Below are positions 22,631-33,807 of a stretch of DNA of 35,000 bases, piece after piece. Every line of letters starts with the position of its first letter. Position 1 is the first letter of the stretch. Source of the stretch: Sphaeroforma sirkka (taxonomy: Eukaryota; Opisthokonta; Ichthyosporea; Ichthyophonida); the NCBI GenBank assembly GCA_001586965.3, contig LUCW03002168.1, positions 5,001 through 40,000 of the forward strand, written 5' to 3'. The notes under the pieces were generated by a model. The model was not told the origin of the DNA. It saw only the letters and a program-made list of their open reading frames with translations, and did not search any database. Position numbers and translations under genes: made by a program.

Positions 22631-24632
22631 GTAGTTTTGTATGAAAAGGCTATTCTTTTATATCATACAAAATACGTCAAAGGCAGAGATTTCGTGCTCA
22701 TTGTCTACAGTTCATTGTTTTTACACTTCCACAGCAACTTTCGCACATTCGTTGAGCGATGTTCGTTTAATGTATTAAACGCATTTTTTTATTTGTAGGA
22801 TAGAAGATTATATTTGTAGAACTATCATATATTCACTCAGACCGACATCGTTGCTTAAACCTTAGTAGCATATCCTAATTTTTTTTGTCCTGTGTGTAGC
22901 GATTTTGTGTACCATATTTATATAGTACAAGACTTTAGCATAATGTACATATACAACGTGTAGAACATAAAAAAGAATTTTTGCATAGTTTTCTTTTGTC
23001 ATACCATGCGCATACTTGTGTTTATTGTACCCGATCTCATCTCTTATACCTATTTAGTCAATAGTTTTCGATCTGTGTCCAGCGCATGTCAACATCTTTT
23101 ATGGAGTACTGTGTGAGAGACGAGCACAACATTCGGAAATTACGGTTGCCATTTGCAAGTTCTTTTCTCGGGTCACTGAGTTTTAGGATGTGGGTTCTTG
23201 GAGAATTTCACAAGCGGATAGGCAAGCGTTTTCTAATGTACATTCAAACAATATCATGTGTCACATGCACCACACTGGTCCAGTAGAATTAAGATCCAAA
23301 CCAAGTGGTTATAGACCAGGTGGTACCCAACAGACTCAGAAAACCAAAACAAGAATAAGACAAGAATAAACTAAGCAATAGAGTACACACCTGAAGCAAT
23401 TGGTACAAAGATCTGCTGTCTCCGTTATATTCCTCCAGTATCAACACAAAACGCAATGAGTTACAAGAGGTGAAACTATGGGCAGATCTGACATACACAT
23501 GTTTGACTATTGTTGGAGTATACTCTGTAGAGTTCATGTGTGTAAATTTGTAGGCATGGGTTCATTATTGTACACCCGAGCGTTATTATGTATCACTTGC
23601 AATACACTAAGCTCGATAGAGTCAGGATCGAAACTAATGGGTGATCTACCCGATGCTGATCGACCAAGTAAAAGCCGCAACAAGGTCGGGATAAAAAACA
23701 AACCGAACAATCAAATAACTGAAGCAAATAGTCCGAAAATCATGTGTCATCTTCGTTATAGTAATGTAATCCGGCGCCGACACAAAATGCAATGAACTTC
23801 GAGTGGTGTATATTATAGATAGCCCTGGCACACACTTCTTTTTCTAATCGGGACGAAGGGTTTACACGCCGAGACGTGATAAAAATAATCAGGGGGGCCT
23901 CACGTGCGATTTGGTTTGATTGAGTACATGGTGATAGGCGTATGTGTGAGCTTCAAACAAAATTATTACGTACATGCAGGCCTGGTAAATAAATGTTGAT
24001 GCAATTATTTGGGCGTCCGTGTGAATAATTTCGATAAGCGCAAGTGAAGGAATTTTTACTTATTAATTTGTTACGCGTGTTTCAGTGTGTATATGTGACT
24101 TCAATCGAAGAAAGTTTATGAATATATCGCCTGAAAGATTCAGTGGCATAGTCTGCTACCACTAAATTAAAAATCGTACCTGCAAGTATATATTTTGTAT
24201 TACTGTTTTTATGTTGACATCCGCCTTTATATTGTTGTCGAACGGATCGCGCTCTGGATGTTATTAAAAAAAAGGTCACAAATTCGTTCACACAAAGACA
24301 AAGATAACAGGTAATTGCTTGACACATCCAATTCATATCTGAAGGTGGCCTTCGACAAGCTTATGCCAGGACATCATTTGGTACAGGCCAATTAAATGTT
24401 GCAACTGCCGATTCAAGCGTATATTGAGCTCACCCACCACTGAACACTTGAGACCGACAAAGTGACAGCTAGCGTGGATTCCATGATATAAAATATGTAT
24501 TTTGTAGATACATGAGATTGATTCTTAAGTATGCTGATCAAGTGCAATATGCGAATTGTTTTGTTCGTGGCGTTCTATCATGATCATTTCACACATTCGC
24601 TGACTCCGAGTTGCAAGTCTGTAAACTTGCAG
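22631..24632. other. AT-rich region with a possible diverged duplication
   Basis: No gene supported. Segments at about 23236-23480 and 23545-23810 look like two old copies of one sequence: both contain GTATCACTTGCA/GTGTCACATGCA, a GAAGCAA word, and CACAAAAYGCAATGA near the end. Alignment is needed to confirm this. Frames at 23086-23286 and 23478-23795 are not convincing. Confidence 0.35.
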
Positions 24633-25508
24633 ATTTGCATGCTAAAGCTATTCAATACAGAGGGCACTGCCTTGAGCATTTGATCTCTACTAAATCGTCT
24701 CTGATGGAGAGACAGGTAAGTGTGCAGCATTAATAATTATGTTAGGTGTGTTGTAATAGTTTTCTACGAGTAGACATGAAATTGACATAAAAATAATACA
24801 CTAATATACCTTTATACAAATGACATTGCTTTCAACGACCAATCTTCCAGATGATTACAAAGTTTTGTAGACACGAATGTCTGAGTGTCTACACAGAGAA
24901 AACTGCAGATTTTTAAGATTGTTGTGAACTTAAGCCTGTCATGGAAAGCAATTATAAAGGTTCGAATATATGAATACTATTTTCTTGGATCGGACCAGTT
25001 CAATCTGTGTCCGCCAGTTCAAAGCAGTTGTTCCAATCTATGTCAGCTACGAGCTGAACTTAACACGCTTCAGTCTCATACCTGAAGTCATCAGACTAAA
25101 CTAATTTAGTGCGTGACAAACCTGTGTGATATCGGACATTGGCAGTCTTTTCCGTGAGCAGAGCGAAATAACAGATTCCACAGCCAAAATCATCAACTCG
25201 TGTTCATAGTGTTCTACCGAAGGTTCTGTCACAAACAGCAACGGTTGGACAACCTGCAGAGCCACACCAGGCAATGGGGCAATCCAGAGTGACTCAGAGC
25301 ACTACTCAAATTTTGCAGCGCTACAACAAGGAATTCTGGTACATCTGCTTCTATAAACAATCAACAGTTTATAAACACAAACTTTGTGCAGTCGCTGAAT
25401 CAAAGACCAAACGCAACACCGCACATGATCAGGTTATTAATGCCACTCAATAAAAATGTGCAAGCATTGCCTGTAGTACAAAACAACGTACAACCACAAT
25501 TTTCTTGA
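24633..25508 (+). pseudogene. Possible spliced or decayed Q/N-rich protein gene
   Basis: A candidate exon 24633-24715 lies between CTTGCAG and a strong donor GTAAGT and reads LHAKAIQYRGHCLEHL then ISTKSSLMERQ. It joins in phase to 24851 (after CTTCCAG), which reads MITKFCRHECLSVYTEK and stops at 24914. Further on, SSCSNLCQLRAELNTLQ (about 25020-25075) looks coding, then from 25175 a frame reads IPQPKSSTRVHSVLPKVLSQ and GQPAEPHQAMGQSRVTQ. One frameshift near 25315 leads to an Asn/Gln-rich stretch (ASINNQQFINTNFVQSLNQ) ending at 25508. Short helical segments plus a Q/N-rich tail recall transcription-regulator proteins, but no family is recognised. It may be a gene with small introns or a pseudogene. 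Confidence 0.35.
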
Positions 25509-26804
25509 ATACCATCATGGCGCAACGACAGAAACAGCTTATAAAACTACAATAAACTGCTGGATAGGACAACCCTTAACAACAACAGGCGAGTCAACCC
25601 CATAGATCACGATAAACAGCAGATGCCAGAATGCATCAGACAGCAAGTGTGATAAAAATACCGATATGCAGTGAATATATTGAACAGATTATAAATATAT
25701 TATATAGGTACATTGTATGAAAACAAGATCGAAACTATTGCTGAGGCGTACGCACGTTGTCCAACAGGGTTTAGGACAAACCATTTACACACAAATATAT
25801 AAGAATGTAGCACATATGCGGGCGATGTAGCACAGTCAGTCAGTAGCAGGTGCGCCGTCACTACAAAGTCAATCAAACTTTCATGACTGAAGTATATGGT
25901 TCCCTTTGTGTTTTTGAGCTTCTGTTCATCACCGACAAAGTATCCGTGTTGTACTTTGGGTTGCCATGTAGAGTATGTCAAGATCTCGCATCACATACTA
26001 AAAAACCCATATGTGTTTTTAGTACAAATGGTGGGTACATTTTTCTTGTACCTCGACACAGTCTTAGCTCGGCACTTGACGGACAGGAACCGACTCGCAC
26101 CTCTATACCAATGAAAATGATTCGGCACTATATCGCCTCCACACAAATGTAGAAATACGGTCTCATAACATATTGGTTTTTGTTTGTATCTATAATAATT
26201 TAATACAAATTGTTTTTCCAATATTTCTAAAGTGTTCTGAATTCACTTTGAGGGCTCCAATAGCCTGAGTATTTGGTATGACTCATATACTTGGACCTAT
26301 TTGCGACGATAGTAGATCTAGGATATTATAAACTAAATTTTATAATCTCTGAACTACTACCTACAGGTTTTGGTCTTCCCGCCAATCTCCAAAATCCAAC
26401 AAGTCTTTTTCTTTTTTAACTTTTCTTCAGATGGAACTTTATTTATATTAGCCAATGTATTAACTTAGACTTACGTTATTATGTCTATCTACAAATCAGG
26501 CATGTGGTCATGAACACTTAGTACTTCTAGTGAAAATTATTTAATAAAGAACAGCTAGAGGTACATCCTGTGTGATCGAGGATATTAAAGCTCTTACCAC
26601 TTACACAAGCTACCACTGCTAAATCCTAACTGACTTAAATTGTATTTTAGTTTATATAACATAGTTTAAAAACATAGATATATCCATCGAAGTTTACACA
26701 AACAAACCCTTCGACGACACCTGCCTACACATGTACGATGAAAACTACCGGGGGGGTTTTGAGGGGAGGGGAGGGGCGGGGGAGGGGGGGCGCCTGTACT
26801 AACA
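25509..26804. other. AT-rich region, no supported gene
   Basis: A 100-codon plus frame at 25850-26152 contains coding-looking residues (PICVFSTNGGYIFLVPRHS) but no recognised domain. Near the right end (about 26680-26805) a plus frame reads IDISIEVYTNKPFDDTCLH and runs into a G-rich tract as Gly/Arg/Glu codons. Both are noted without a call. Confidence 0.35.
26750..26791 (+). repeat. G-rich tract at the edge of the rRNA block
   Basis: Successive runs of 4-7 G's separated by 1-4 bases, enough for a G-quadruplex on the plus strand. It lies about 15 bp from where LSU rRNA homology begins and may mark the insertion junction. Confidence 0.7.
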
Positions 26805-27099
26805 GATTCACCTCAATTGGGTTTCGTTACCTATGAGAAGAGCTCCGCCCCAGACAAACTGACCCACAAAAAGGGTCCCGCCTGATCCCGTAGTGATCTC
26901 ACTGAGTGTCCGTGTCATTCACTCCCCTGGGTGTCACTATCATAAGGGATCTGTCTTGTCTGACGGGGTCCACTTTCAAAGAGAGTACAAGAGTAATGGC
27001 CACGCAAACTATAAGTAGGTCAGTGAGTTAAAAAGTTAATATTAAGAATGGTATTACATTGTTGTTCAGTCGCATATTTCTATCCTACGGACATCTCAC

Positions 27100-27390
27100 C
27101 CCACTCTTGAGTGGGGTGAGGGATCCTCCTGACATAGTGTCGGGGGGGGGGGGGGGGGGGCAGCAGGAGATCTCCCAGTCTGGGGTGCAAAGATAGTAAA
27201 CTTTGCTTGCGGCTCATACATCCAGGTGTTTTTAGGCCCTAAATATCGTAGATCCGATGGATCCGACCCCAGGTCTCATGGGCTGACTCCCCTGTTGTCT
27301 CGACAACAAGAACAGCGGCCTCTATCTCAAGCCTGTAGGAGGAGTACAGGCTTTGTTTCCTCCATTTCCTACCGACAGGTGGGAAAGTCA
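27100..27390 (-). other. ~290 bp insertion in the L1-stalk region of the LSU block
   Basis: Homology runs to about CTATCCTACGGACATC (27080-27096) and resumes at about TTTACAGTAAAGCGGG (27422). Between lies GC-rich, hairpin-prone sequence (CCCCACTC/GAGTGGGG at 27099-27118; CCTGTAGGAGGAGTACAGG near 27335), starting with a 19-G run. Such GC clusters are common in mitochondrial variable regions. Confidence 0.6.
27142..27160 (+). repeat. Homopolymer of 19 G
   Basis: An uninterrupted run of 19 guanines inside the LSU block, exceptional in this AT-rich window. Its length is likely unreliable in sequencing. Confidence 0.95.
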
Positions 27391-27884
27391 ACTTACCATT
27401 AAATTTCTCAAAACAATTTATGTTTACAGTAAAGCGGGTCTTCTATGTCGCATCTTCACGACAAGTTCAATTTCGTCGACTTGATCTTTGATAAAGTGGA
27501 ACGCTCGTTGCGCTAATCATGCACGACTACAATTATCAGTCAAGGAATTTCGCAATCACAGAATAGTCTTTATAGGAGAGGCACAATCACTTCTTTTAGA
27601 TGCTATCATCGGGTAAGCGTTATTTTCTATACTTCAATGTACATTTTTGCAGATTACTGGATTTAGCCGGTGCTCGTTATTCTATGTTAGGTAAACATTA
27701 GTGGATCCCTGAGTCACTCGAAGGGCAATCCCTCGAGTGGAGGATGATAGATACAGGATCGTAGTGTACATCCTCACAGGACCTGCAAGCGCCGCAAGCG
27801 GGCGTCGTAGACTCCCATCTTCAACATCTGGCTCTCCCTCATTTCTAACTTACGGGATTAATTTGCCGATATTCAGATAATGAT

Positions 27885-28590
27885 GAATATGCTGAAAGTC
27901 TAAAGATTTTCAACAACCTCAACCTAGTGAGAGTTCACAAGAACATAGTGGGTATTCAAATGTTTCACTAGAATCTCAAGTATCTTTATCAGGTACCTTA
28001 AGTGATCCTAATGTAGCTACAACTTCTCAGTCAAAGAGTACTATTGCCTTTAAGAGAGTGCATTACCTCTACGAGAGTGCATTGCCTCTAAGAGAGTGCA
28101 TTACCAGGCTATACAGTCGTTAGTTGCAACACTAAACCAATATATCGCAGCTCATATTCAATATTATTCTCGAGCAAGAGATCGTTGAAAGATTCACGAT
28201 CATCTATAATCATGCTACTACGATGCAACATCGTATTGAAATGTACATGGGTGAGGTTTCAAAACACTCAAAAGGAACATGTCGAGCATTTAATTGAGCA
28301 ATCATGGACCAGATCTGTCAGGGACAGAGAAGGCGCTTTTACAAGGTTAATCTAACAGAATTCTCGAATTTTCTAAAGCGTCAAAGACGTTGTTAATGAT
28401 GAGAGAAGGATGGGAAATTCGACACATCCCCATTGACGAATACTATTCTGCGGTAACGCATGCAATAGTATCGGGAAGCAAGCTTGTTGTCAATGCTTTT
28501 TCACAATCTTTAGCAATTTACTATCTCGGTCACTCCGGTGGTCAACCTCAAGGGAGTGAACTACAGTATAGTTTACACTCCTAGAGATCG
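27885..28590 (+). pseudogene. Frameshifted unknown protein gene interrupting the LSU rRNA block
   Basis: Between rRNA homology ending at about 27880 and restarting at about 28612, the plus strand has coding character instead of domain III. Frames in order: QQPQPSESSQEHSGYSNV and SQVSLSGTLSDPNVATTSQS (from about 27910); YQAIQSLVATLNQYIAAHI (from about 28110) to a TGA; VERFTIIYNHATTMQHRIEM; EHVEHLIEQSWTRSVRDRE; and a 64-codon intact end (from 28390) with EGWEIRHIPIDEYYSAVTH, AFSQSLAIYYLGHSGGQPQ and a TAG near 28584. At least three frameshifts separate them. The product would be about 220 residues: a Ser/Gln-rich N-terminus then helices. The family is not recognised. It is not an rps3, LAGLIDADG or GIY-YIG protein by eye, so a usual intron ORF is not supported. 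Confidence 0.5.
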
Positions 28591-29284
28591 GCCGCCGGGG
28601 TCGACCACTACTCTTTGTGACATTAATTACTGATTTGAGCCTTTTATTTTTTGACTATCAACCATATCACCGATAGCCTGCACAATCTCCTTCTTCCTTC
28701 TTATTCCGAGTTTAATTAAAGTTAGTAATCTTTGTATAAAGACCTCTAGTTTAGTCATTGCCATTCTCTTAATGGATAAACTACAAACCACATTGTTTAA
28801 ACAACTTACACAGAAAACCAGCTATTTGGGAGTCGATTGGCATTTCACCTACTAGCCGCAGTTCATCTTATAGCGTTACAACGCTACCGAGTTCGCCCTT
28901 CCAATTTTCGTAAAAATATCTTGGCTGACCATGGTCAAATCCACTTCCCTTTCGGATCATAAAAAAATCACTTACACTCCTTCAAACTTGCTTTCGCTAC
29001 TTTAATTTTTATAGGATCCTTAGGACCGGGTAAACTTGCTATTCCTTTATACTCGCTGACCATTTATGCAATAGGTACGTCGTTGTACCTTTCAACTTTA
29101 ACTGTAATTTTACACCAGATTTCTTAATTTATGTCACTTCATTCAGTGGTTCTTTTTCAGACCTTCCATCACAGTACTCGTTCTCTATCGATGAAGTACT
29201 TTCGTTAATACTCGATGGAGTTCACCGTTATTCAACGAAAATTTCACGTGTACTCTTCTACCTTTTGATGTCTGAGCCATCGTA

Positions 29285-29740
29285 GCTCCTTGAGGGTACA
29301 CCCCCCAAAGGGAGCAGTGTAGGAGTGTGTCTACCCTCCACCACTCGAGTGTAAAGCCGCACGAATATAAGAGGCACCCACCTCCACTAGGGGAGAGCGT
29401 AGGAGGGACACCAAGGGATACCCTCCACCAGTGTAAGAGGGCTTCTGTTCTCCACCGAGTACGCTACCATCCACTTCCCTCTCGTAGGGAGTACGGATAG
29501 CTGCCTGCCTTTACGATATTGTGGGCTACGCCAACTTACAGGATCCTTCCCCACTCTGTCCTTCCAATCTCTTATCATTCAGCTCTCGATCCCGGCAGGC
29601 GGGCTCTTGCCGTCAAACGATAACATTGCCCGTGTAGCATTGCCCGTGACGGGTCACAGTAGCTCGGCCACGAGGGGCATCAAGAAACCTTCGTCTATTC
29701 TTTAGATCCCGCAGGAAGGTGCCCTCCTGACGGGATGTAA
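29285..29740 (-). other. ~450 bp GC-rich hairpin cluster inserted in LSU domain I
   Basis: Conserved antisense rRNA stops near CTCTTCTACC (29262) and resumes near CTTCGCTCGCC (29760). The gap holds repeated TACCCTCCACCA words (29330, 29418) and several hairpins (for example CCTCTCGTAGGGAG near 29479, GATCCCGGCAGGCGGGCTC near 29588, CCCGTGACGGG near 29642). This resembles mobile GC clusters or double-hairpin elements of mitochondrial genomes. A 63-codon minus frame inside is not a gene. Confidence 0.55.
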
Positions 29741-29995
29741 AGCTCTTCCGGTTCTTCCGCTTCGCTCGCCACTATTCACGCAATCTCGTTGAATCTATTT
29801 ATACACATTACTTAGATGTTTCAGTTCATATGCTTCATTTTACCCCCACCATCATCTCTAGGGGTCTTTATGAGTTTCCCCTTAGTGTTATTGTACATGT
29901 GCACACTTTTCGCTTTATCATACGACACTTAAGATTCCATTCTAGTCTTCCATCCTATACTACTTATTCACTCGGCCACCATCTTTTTATCTAAG

Positions 29996-30868
29996 GCTAT
30001 TTTCTTGATCCTCGTAGCCATGAATACCATCATGTTTTACACGGTGGAGGGCAAAGTAAACTTGCTTAGCCCACAGGTGACAGCTATGGTTGCATGAACA
30101 AGAGTCTGTCTGCCTAGACCTACAACCAGATCTCCCTAATACGCTACAGGGGGAAAGAGGAAGAGATAAAGGTAGGGTCGAATATGCGAGGAATAAAAAT
30201 AGATAGAGAATCTAGGTTGACACCAGGTCTATCCCTCTGTCATGTCAGCGGGTAGATCACTATTGTCCGATTTCCATAACTAGCCCTAGGCAGGGGTGAC
30301 AGCTTTCTCTCGAATATGCTTCAGATAATTTCCTACATCATTTCATTTCATAAATTATATACTTACATCTTTGTTCTACCTACTACATAGTCTAGTCTTC
30401 CCTAGTCTTCCCTCGATGAAGCATCCCGTAGGTATGTCCACTTTTATCTGTTAATGAAATATCTCCCCACTTATCCCCATGTCCATGTCCATAGTTAGAC
30501 TGCCATCTCCTCCTGGTATTGGTACACTGGTTTCTTTAGAGAATTTTATATATACTTTATTTACCCCCCAGGTATGCTGTGAAGTCTTTTATTTTATTCT
30601 ACTATCTTATTCATCATTTCACTAGTCATTTAGATATATTACTTGTATGCATAGTTGAATTCCTTGGGCGTACATCAATAATTACTTGCATAAAAAATTG
30701 CTTAATATGAACTGAAAAACTCAATATTGATAACTCTCACTCAAATAAAACTTTGAATGACAATTAAGCGTCGACCAACGCTCCGTTAGCAGTAGTATAT
30801 CGGCCACTAGAATTTAAACTGATATTTGTAATCTATTTTTTTTCGCAGCCAAAAGATTTTCAATATTT
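29996..30868. other. Flank of the rRNA block, probably partly mitochondrial
   Basis: To about 30330 the sequence keeps the GC-cluster style of the rRNA block (CTACAGGGGGAAAGAGG, CCCTAGGCAGGGGTGACA). No tRNA cloverleaf or protein gene was found. From about 30640 it is ordinary AT-rich DNA. Confidence 0.35.
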
Positions 30869-30874
30869 TTTATT
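30869..30874 (-). terminator. Poly(A) signal AATAAA overlapping the stop codon
   Basis: On the minus strand GAATAAAAA contains both the TAA stop (30872-30870) and a canonical AATAAA. If used, the 3' UTR would be extremely short, about 10-30 nt. Confidence 0.45.
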
Positions 30875-33725
30875 CATATAAGTTCTGAGAGTTGGGTGAC
30901 CTGAGCAGAGGACTTGCCGATGAGAACCGCGAGTTCTGAGTTTCGCGCTCGTCCCTCCGCAGTGTTTCGTTGAAGTTTTTGACTTGAGCTACACACAGGG
31001 AACAATGCGTATGAGATAAAAATAGATCCAAATTGGTAGACGAGATTGGGTCCAGGAGCTTCAAAGCATCCGGATCGGACAAGGGAGGAAGGTTGTGGAA
31101 TTCTCCAGGAAGATCAAGTGCTTTACTTGACATCTCTACGCAAAAGCTGATGTGGATGTTTGTTATGATTTAATCTCGCGCCAAACAATTGTGTGGGGTA
31201 AATGTAAAATGAGAGAGATTTTGTATCGCAATGATTGACCAATTGTCGAGAACTGCAAACTACAAGTACGATAACTATATACTATATACTATATACGAAC
31301 TATATACTATATACTATCTACGAACTATATACTATATACTACAAACTATATACTTCAAACGCTTGACGTGAAAACACACACAATGAGCTATCAATACGAC
31401 ACTATCACTCACCAAAATAAGACACTATGCCGTCAACTGAACTACTCATACAACATTATTACTCAGCAGGCAATAAACCATCAAGACAGTACAAAAGCAC
31501 AATACATCGTGCAAGAACCTATAAGTAAATCATTGATGTGACACAATGTGTCACCTGGTACGACATCAACTCAGGAGGCTATGACTATGAGCTACAGGTG
31601 ACCTATTAAACGATATCATAAGTCATCAATCATGACACCAACTCAGGGAGGCTATGACTATGAGCTATTGGTGATCTTTAAATACGACATCATGACTCAT
31701 CAATTAAGGAGGGTATGACTATGAGCTACAAGTGACCCATCAATACGACAACATGATTCATCAAATAGGACACTCAGGAGGCTATGAATATGAGCTATAG
31801 GTGACCTTTGAATACGACATCATAACTCATCAATTAAAGAGGCTTGACTATGAGCTATAGTTGACCTATTAAGTGATATCATAACTCACCAAGGTACGAC
31901 ACCATGCAGGAGAATATGACTATGAGCTCCAACGTTGTTATGGCCCTCATATAGTTGAAGATGCTACCCTCCAGGTTGACCTGTGAGTGAAGCGATAATT
32001 ATACACCATCTCAGAAAGCAGCATGCGCTGCTTCCTGAAGCAATCTTGTATGAAACCATGGGATGCCCACAAACGTGTCATAGACCAAGAAAACATGAGC
32101 AAAACATGAGAAAAACATGTGCAAAACCTGAGAAAAACTCTCGCATATCAGTAGAAATGCGGCAACGTGATTCGTTATCATTACGTCAGTATATAAACGT
32201 TTCTAATTGTGCTTACTAGCTCTATTCAATACGTTAGTATATAAAATTCACTACGTCAGTATATAGATGTTTGGAATCGTGCTTACTAGCTCTCTATACA
32301 TGCATAGTGCAGCGCTAACCAGGGCTGCAGGCAGCCGACACGGGATTGTAATAGGAATGGAAAGGCGATTAAGCACATACATCTGCGTTGAGGAGGGCCA
32401 GCATCACCAGCAGGATCGTGTTATCTGCGGATACACCAAACCATTGATTTTTTTGTGAGACGTTGTGCGTTGCGGTGGAAAGTACATTTATATACCCGTG
32501 GCGACAATGACACTATTTAGTGCCCGCCGAGATACAGAATTTGACAGCCGAAACGAGCTCAACTTCAATTCATCAGGAGGTACACGGCATCGACATGTAA
32601 TACATTGCCTTATTAGATTGCAGGGAATGTGATACATTGTCTTATTAAATAGTAGTGAAGATGATGTATTGTCCCACTCAATTACAGGGAATATGACACA
32701 TTTGCCTTATTTTAAATAGCAGTGCATGTACTACATTGTCTTAATAGATTGCAGGGAATGTGACACGTTGTCTCATTATATAGTAGTGATGGTGATGTAT
32801 TGTCCTATTCGATTACAGGGAATATGACACATTGTCGTATTTAATAGCAGTGCATGTGCTACATTGTCGTATTAGATATCAGAAAATAGGACGTGCTGAC
32901 CTACCAGACAGCAGAGATTGCAACCCCTTGTCGCGCAGCATTAAATGCACCGCCGATAAACACGTCTCTGCACTGAACGACACGCAATATACACTGACAC
33001 GCTATATACACTGACACTATATACACTGACACGGTATATACACTGACACGGTATATACACTGACACACTATATACACCGACATACTATATACACTGACAC
33101 ACTATATACACTGACACACTATATACACTGACACGCTATATACACTGACTCACTATGTACACTGACACACTATATACACTGACACGCTATATACACTGAC
33201 ACGATATATAACACTGACACGCTATATACACTAACTCACTATATACACTGACACGCTATATACACTGACACGCCACTTGTTCACAAATCGAGCACTCCGC
33301 ACCGAAGGCTACGCATTCACATACCCAGAGTATACAGGAAGATGGGCACCCCACGGATCACCTTGGTGCGGTAGTAGAATTCCTCACAGCCATATTCGCG
33401 TGATCGCGAATGTATGCCTTGCAGGCGCATGTGCACCAGCACAACGACCATGTAAGTAAACAGCTGGAGGTAGTGTGGGCGAGTATGGGCATGTAAGTAA
33501 ACAGCTGCAGGGATTACACCTATCATGTGCAGAAGTCCGGATACGGCTAGCGATGTGTAGGGCGGGTCAACGCTCGACTCGCACGACGCTCTGTTTCTTT
33601 GTTTGGTTTGTATGCGCAATCTCTTATGTACACATATATATACTATCATATCCAGTGGAAACACACACACACACTACCGAGGGCAAGTGCGTATGAGCAA
33701 TTCAGCATGCATGAGATTGTATTCA

Positions 33726-33807
<82 letters not shown>

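Larger units (their letters stand above)
26805..29995 (-). rRNA. rnl: Bacterial-type (mitochondrial-like) LSU rRNA, rearranged and 3'-truncated
   Basis: Plus-strand sequence is antisense to conserved 23S rRNA in the right order. CTTAGATGTTTCAGTTC and CTTCGCTCGCC (29750-29830) match domain I; CTCGCTGACCATTTATGCA, TTCTTTTTCAGACC and CAGTACTCGTTCTCTATCG (29050-29200) match domain I/II; ACCAGCTATTTGGGAGTCG (about 28818) and TTTGACTATCAACCATATC (about 28660) match domain II; CTTACGGGATTAATTTGCC (about 27850) the end of domain III; AAGCGGGTCTTC, CATCTTCACGACAAGTTC and AAGGAATTTCGC (27432-27552) domain IV/V; and CGCCCCAGACAAACTGACC (26846-26864) domain V. Sequence for E. coli positions about 2260-2904, including most of the peptidyl-transferase centre, is absent, as is about 1000-1650. 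Position between nuclear genes with spliceosomal introns suggests a nuclear mitochondrial insertion, so not functional. Boundaries are approximate. A fragmented functional rRNA cannot be excluded. Confidence 0.8.

Noticed and set aside
27885..28590. Group I/II intron ORF or rps3 within the rRNA
   Set aside because: No LAGLIDADG, GIY-YIG or reverse transcriptase motif, no visible intron core, and rRNA is missing on either side rather than merely interrupted.
29996..30640. Possible mitochondrial tRNA genes next to the LSU block
   Set aside because: No cloverleaf with a T-arm GTTCRA and matching acceptor stem could be found by eye.
32604..33275. Regular repeats considered as a CRISPR array
   Set aside because: Units are contiguous tandem copies without unique spacers, in a spliced eukaryotic gene.
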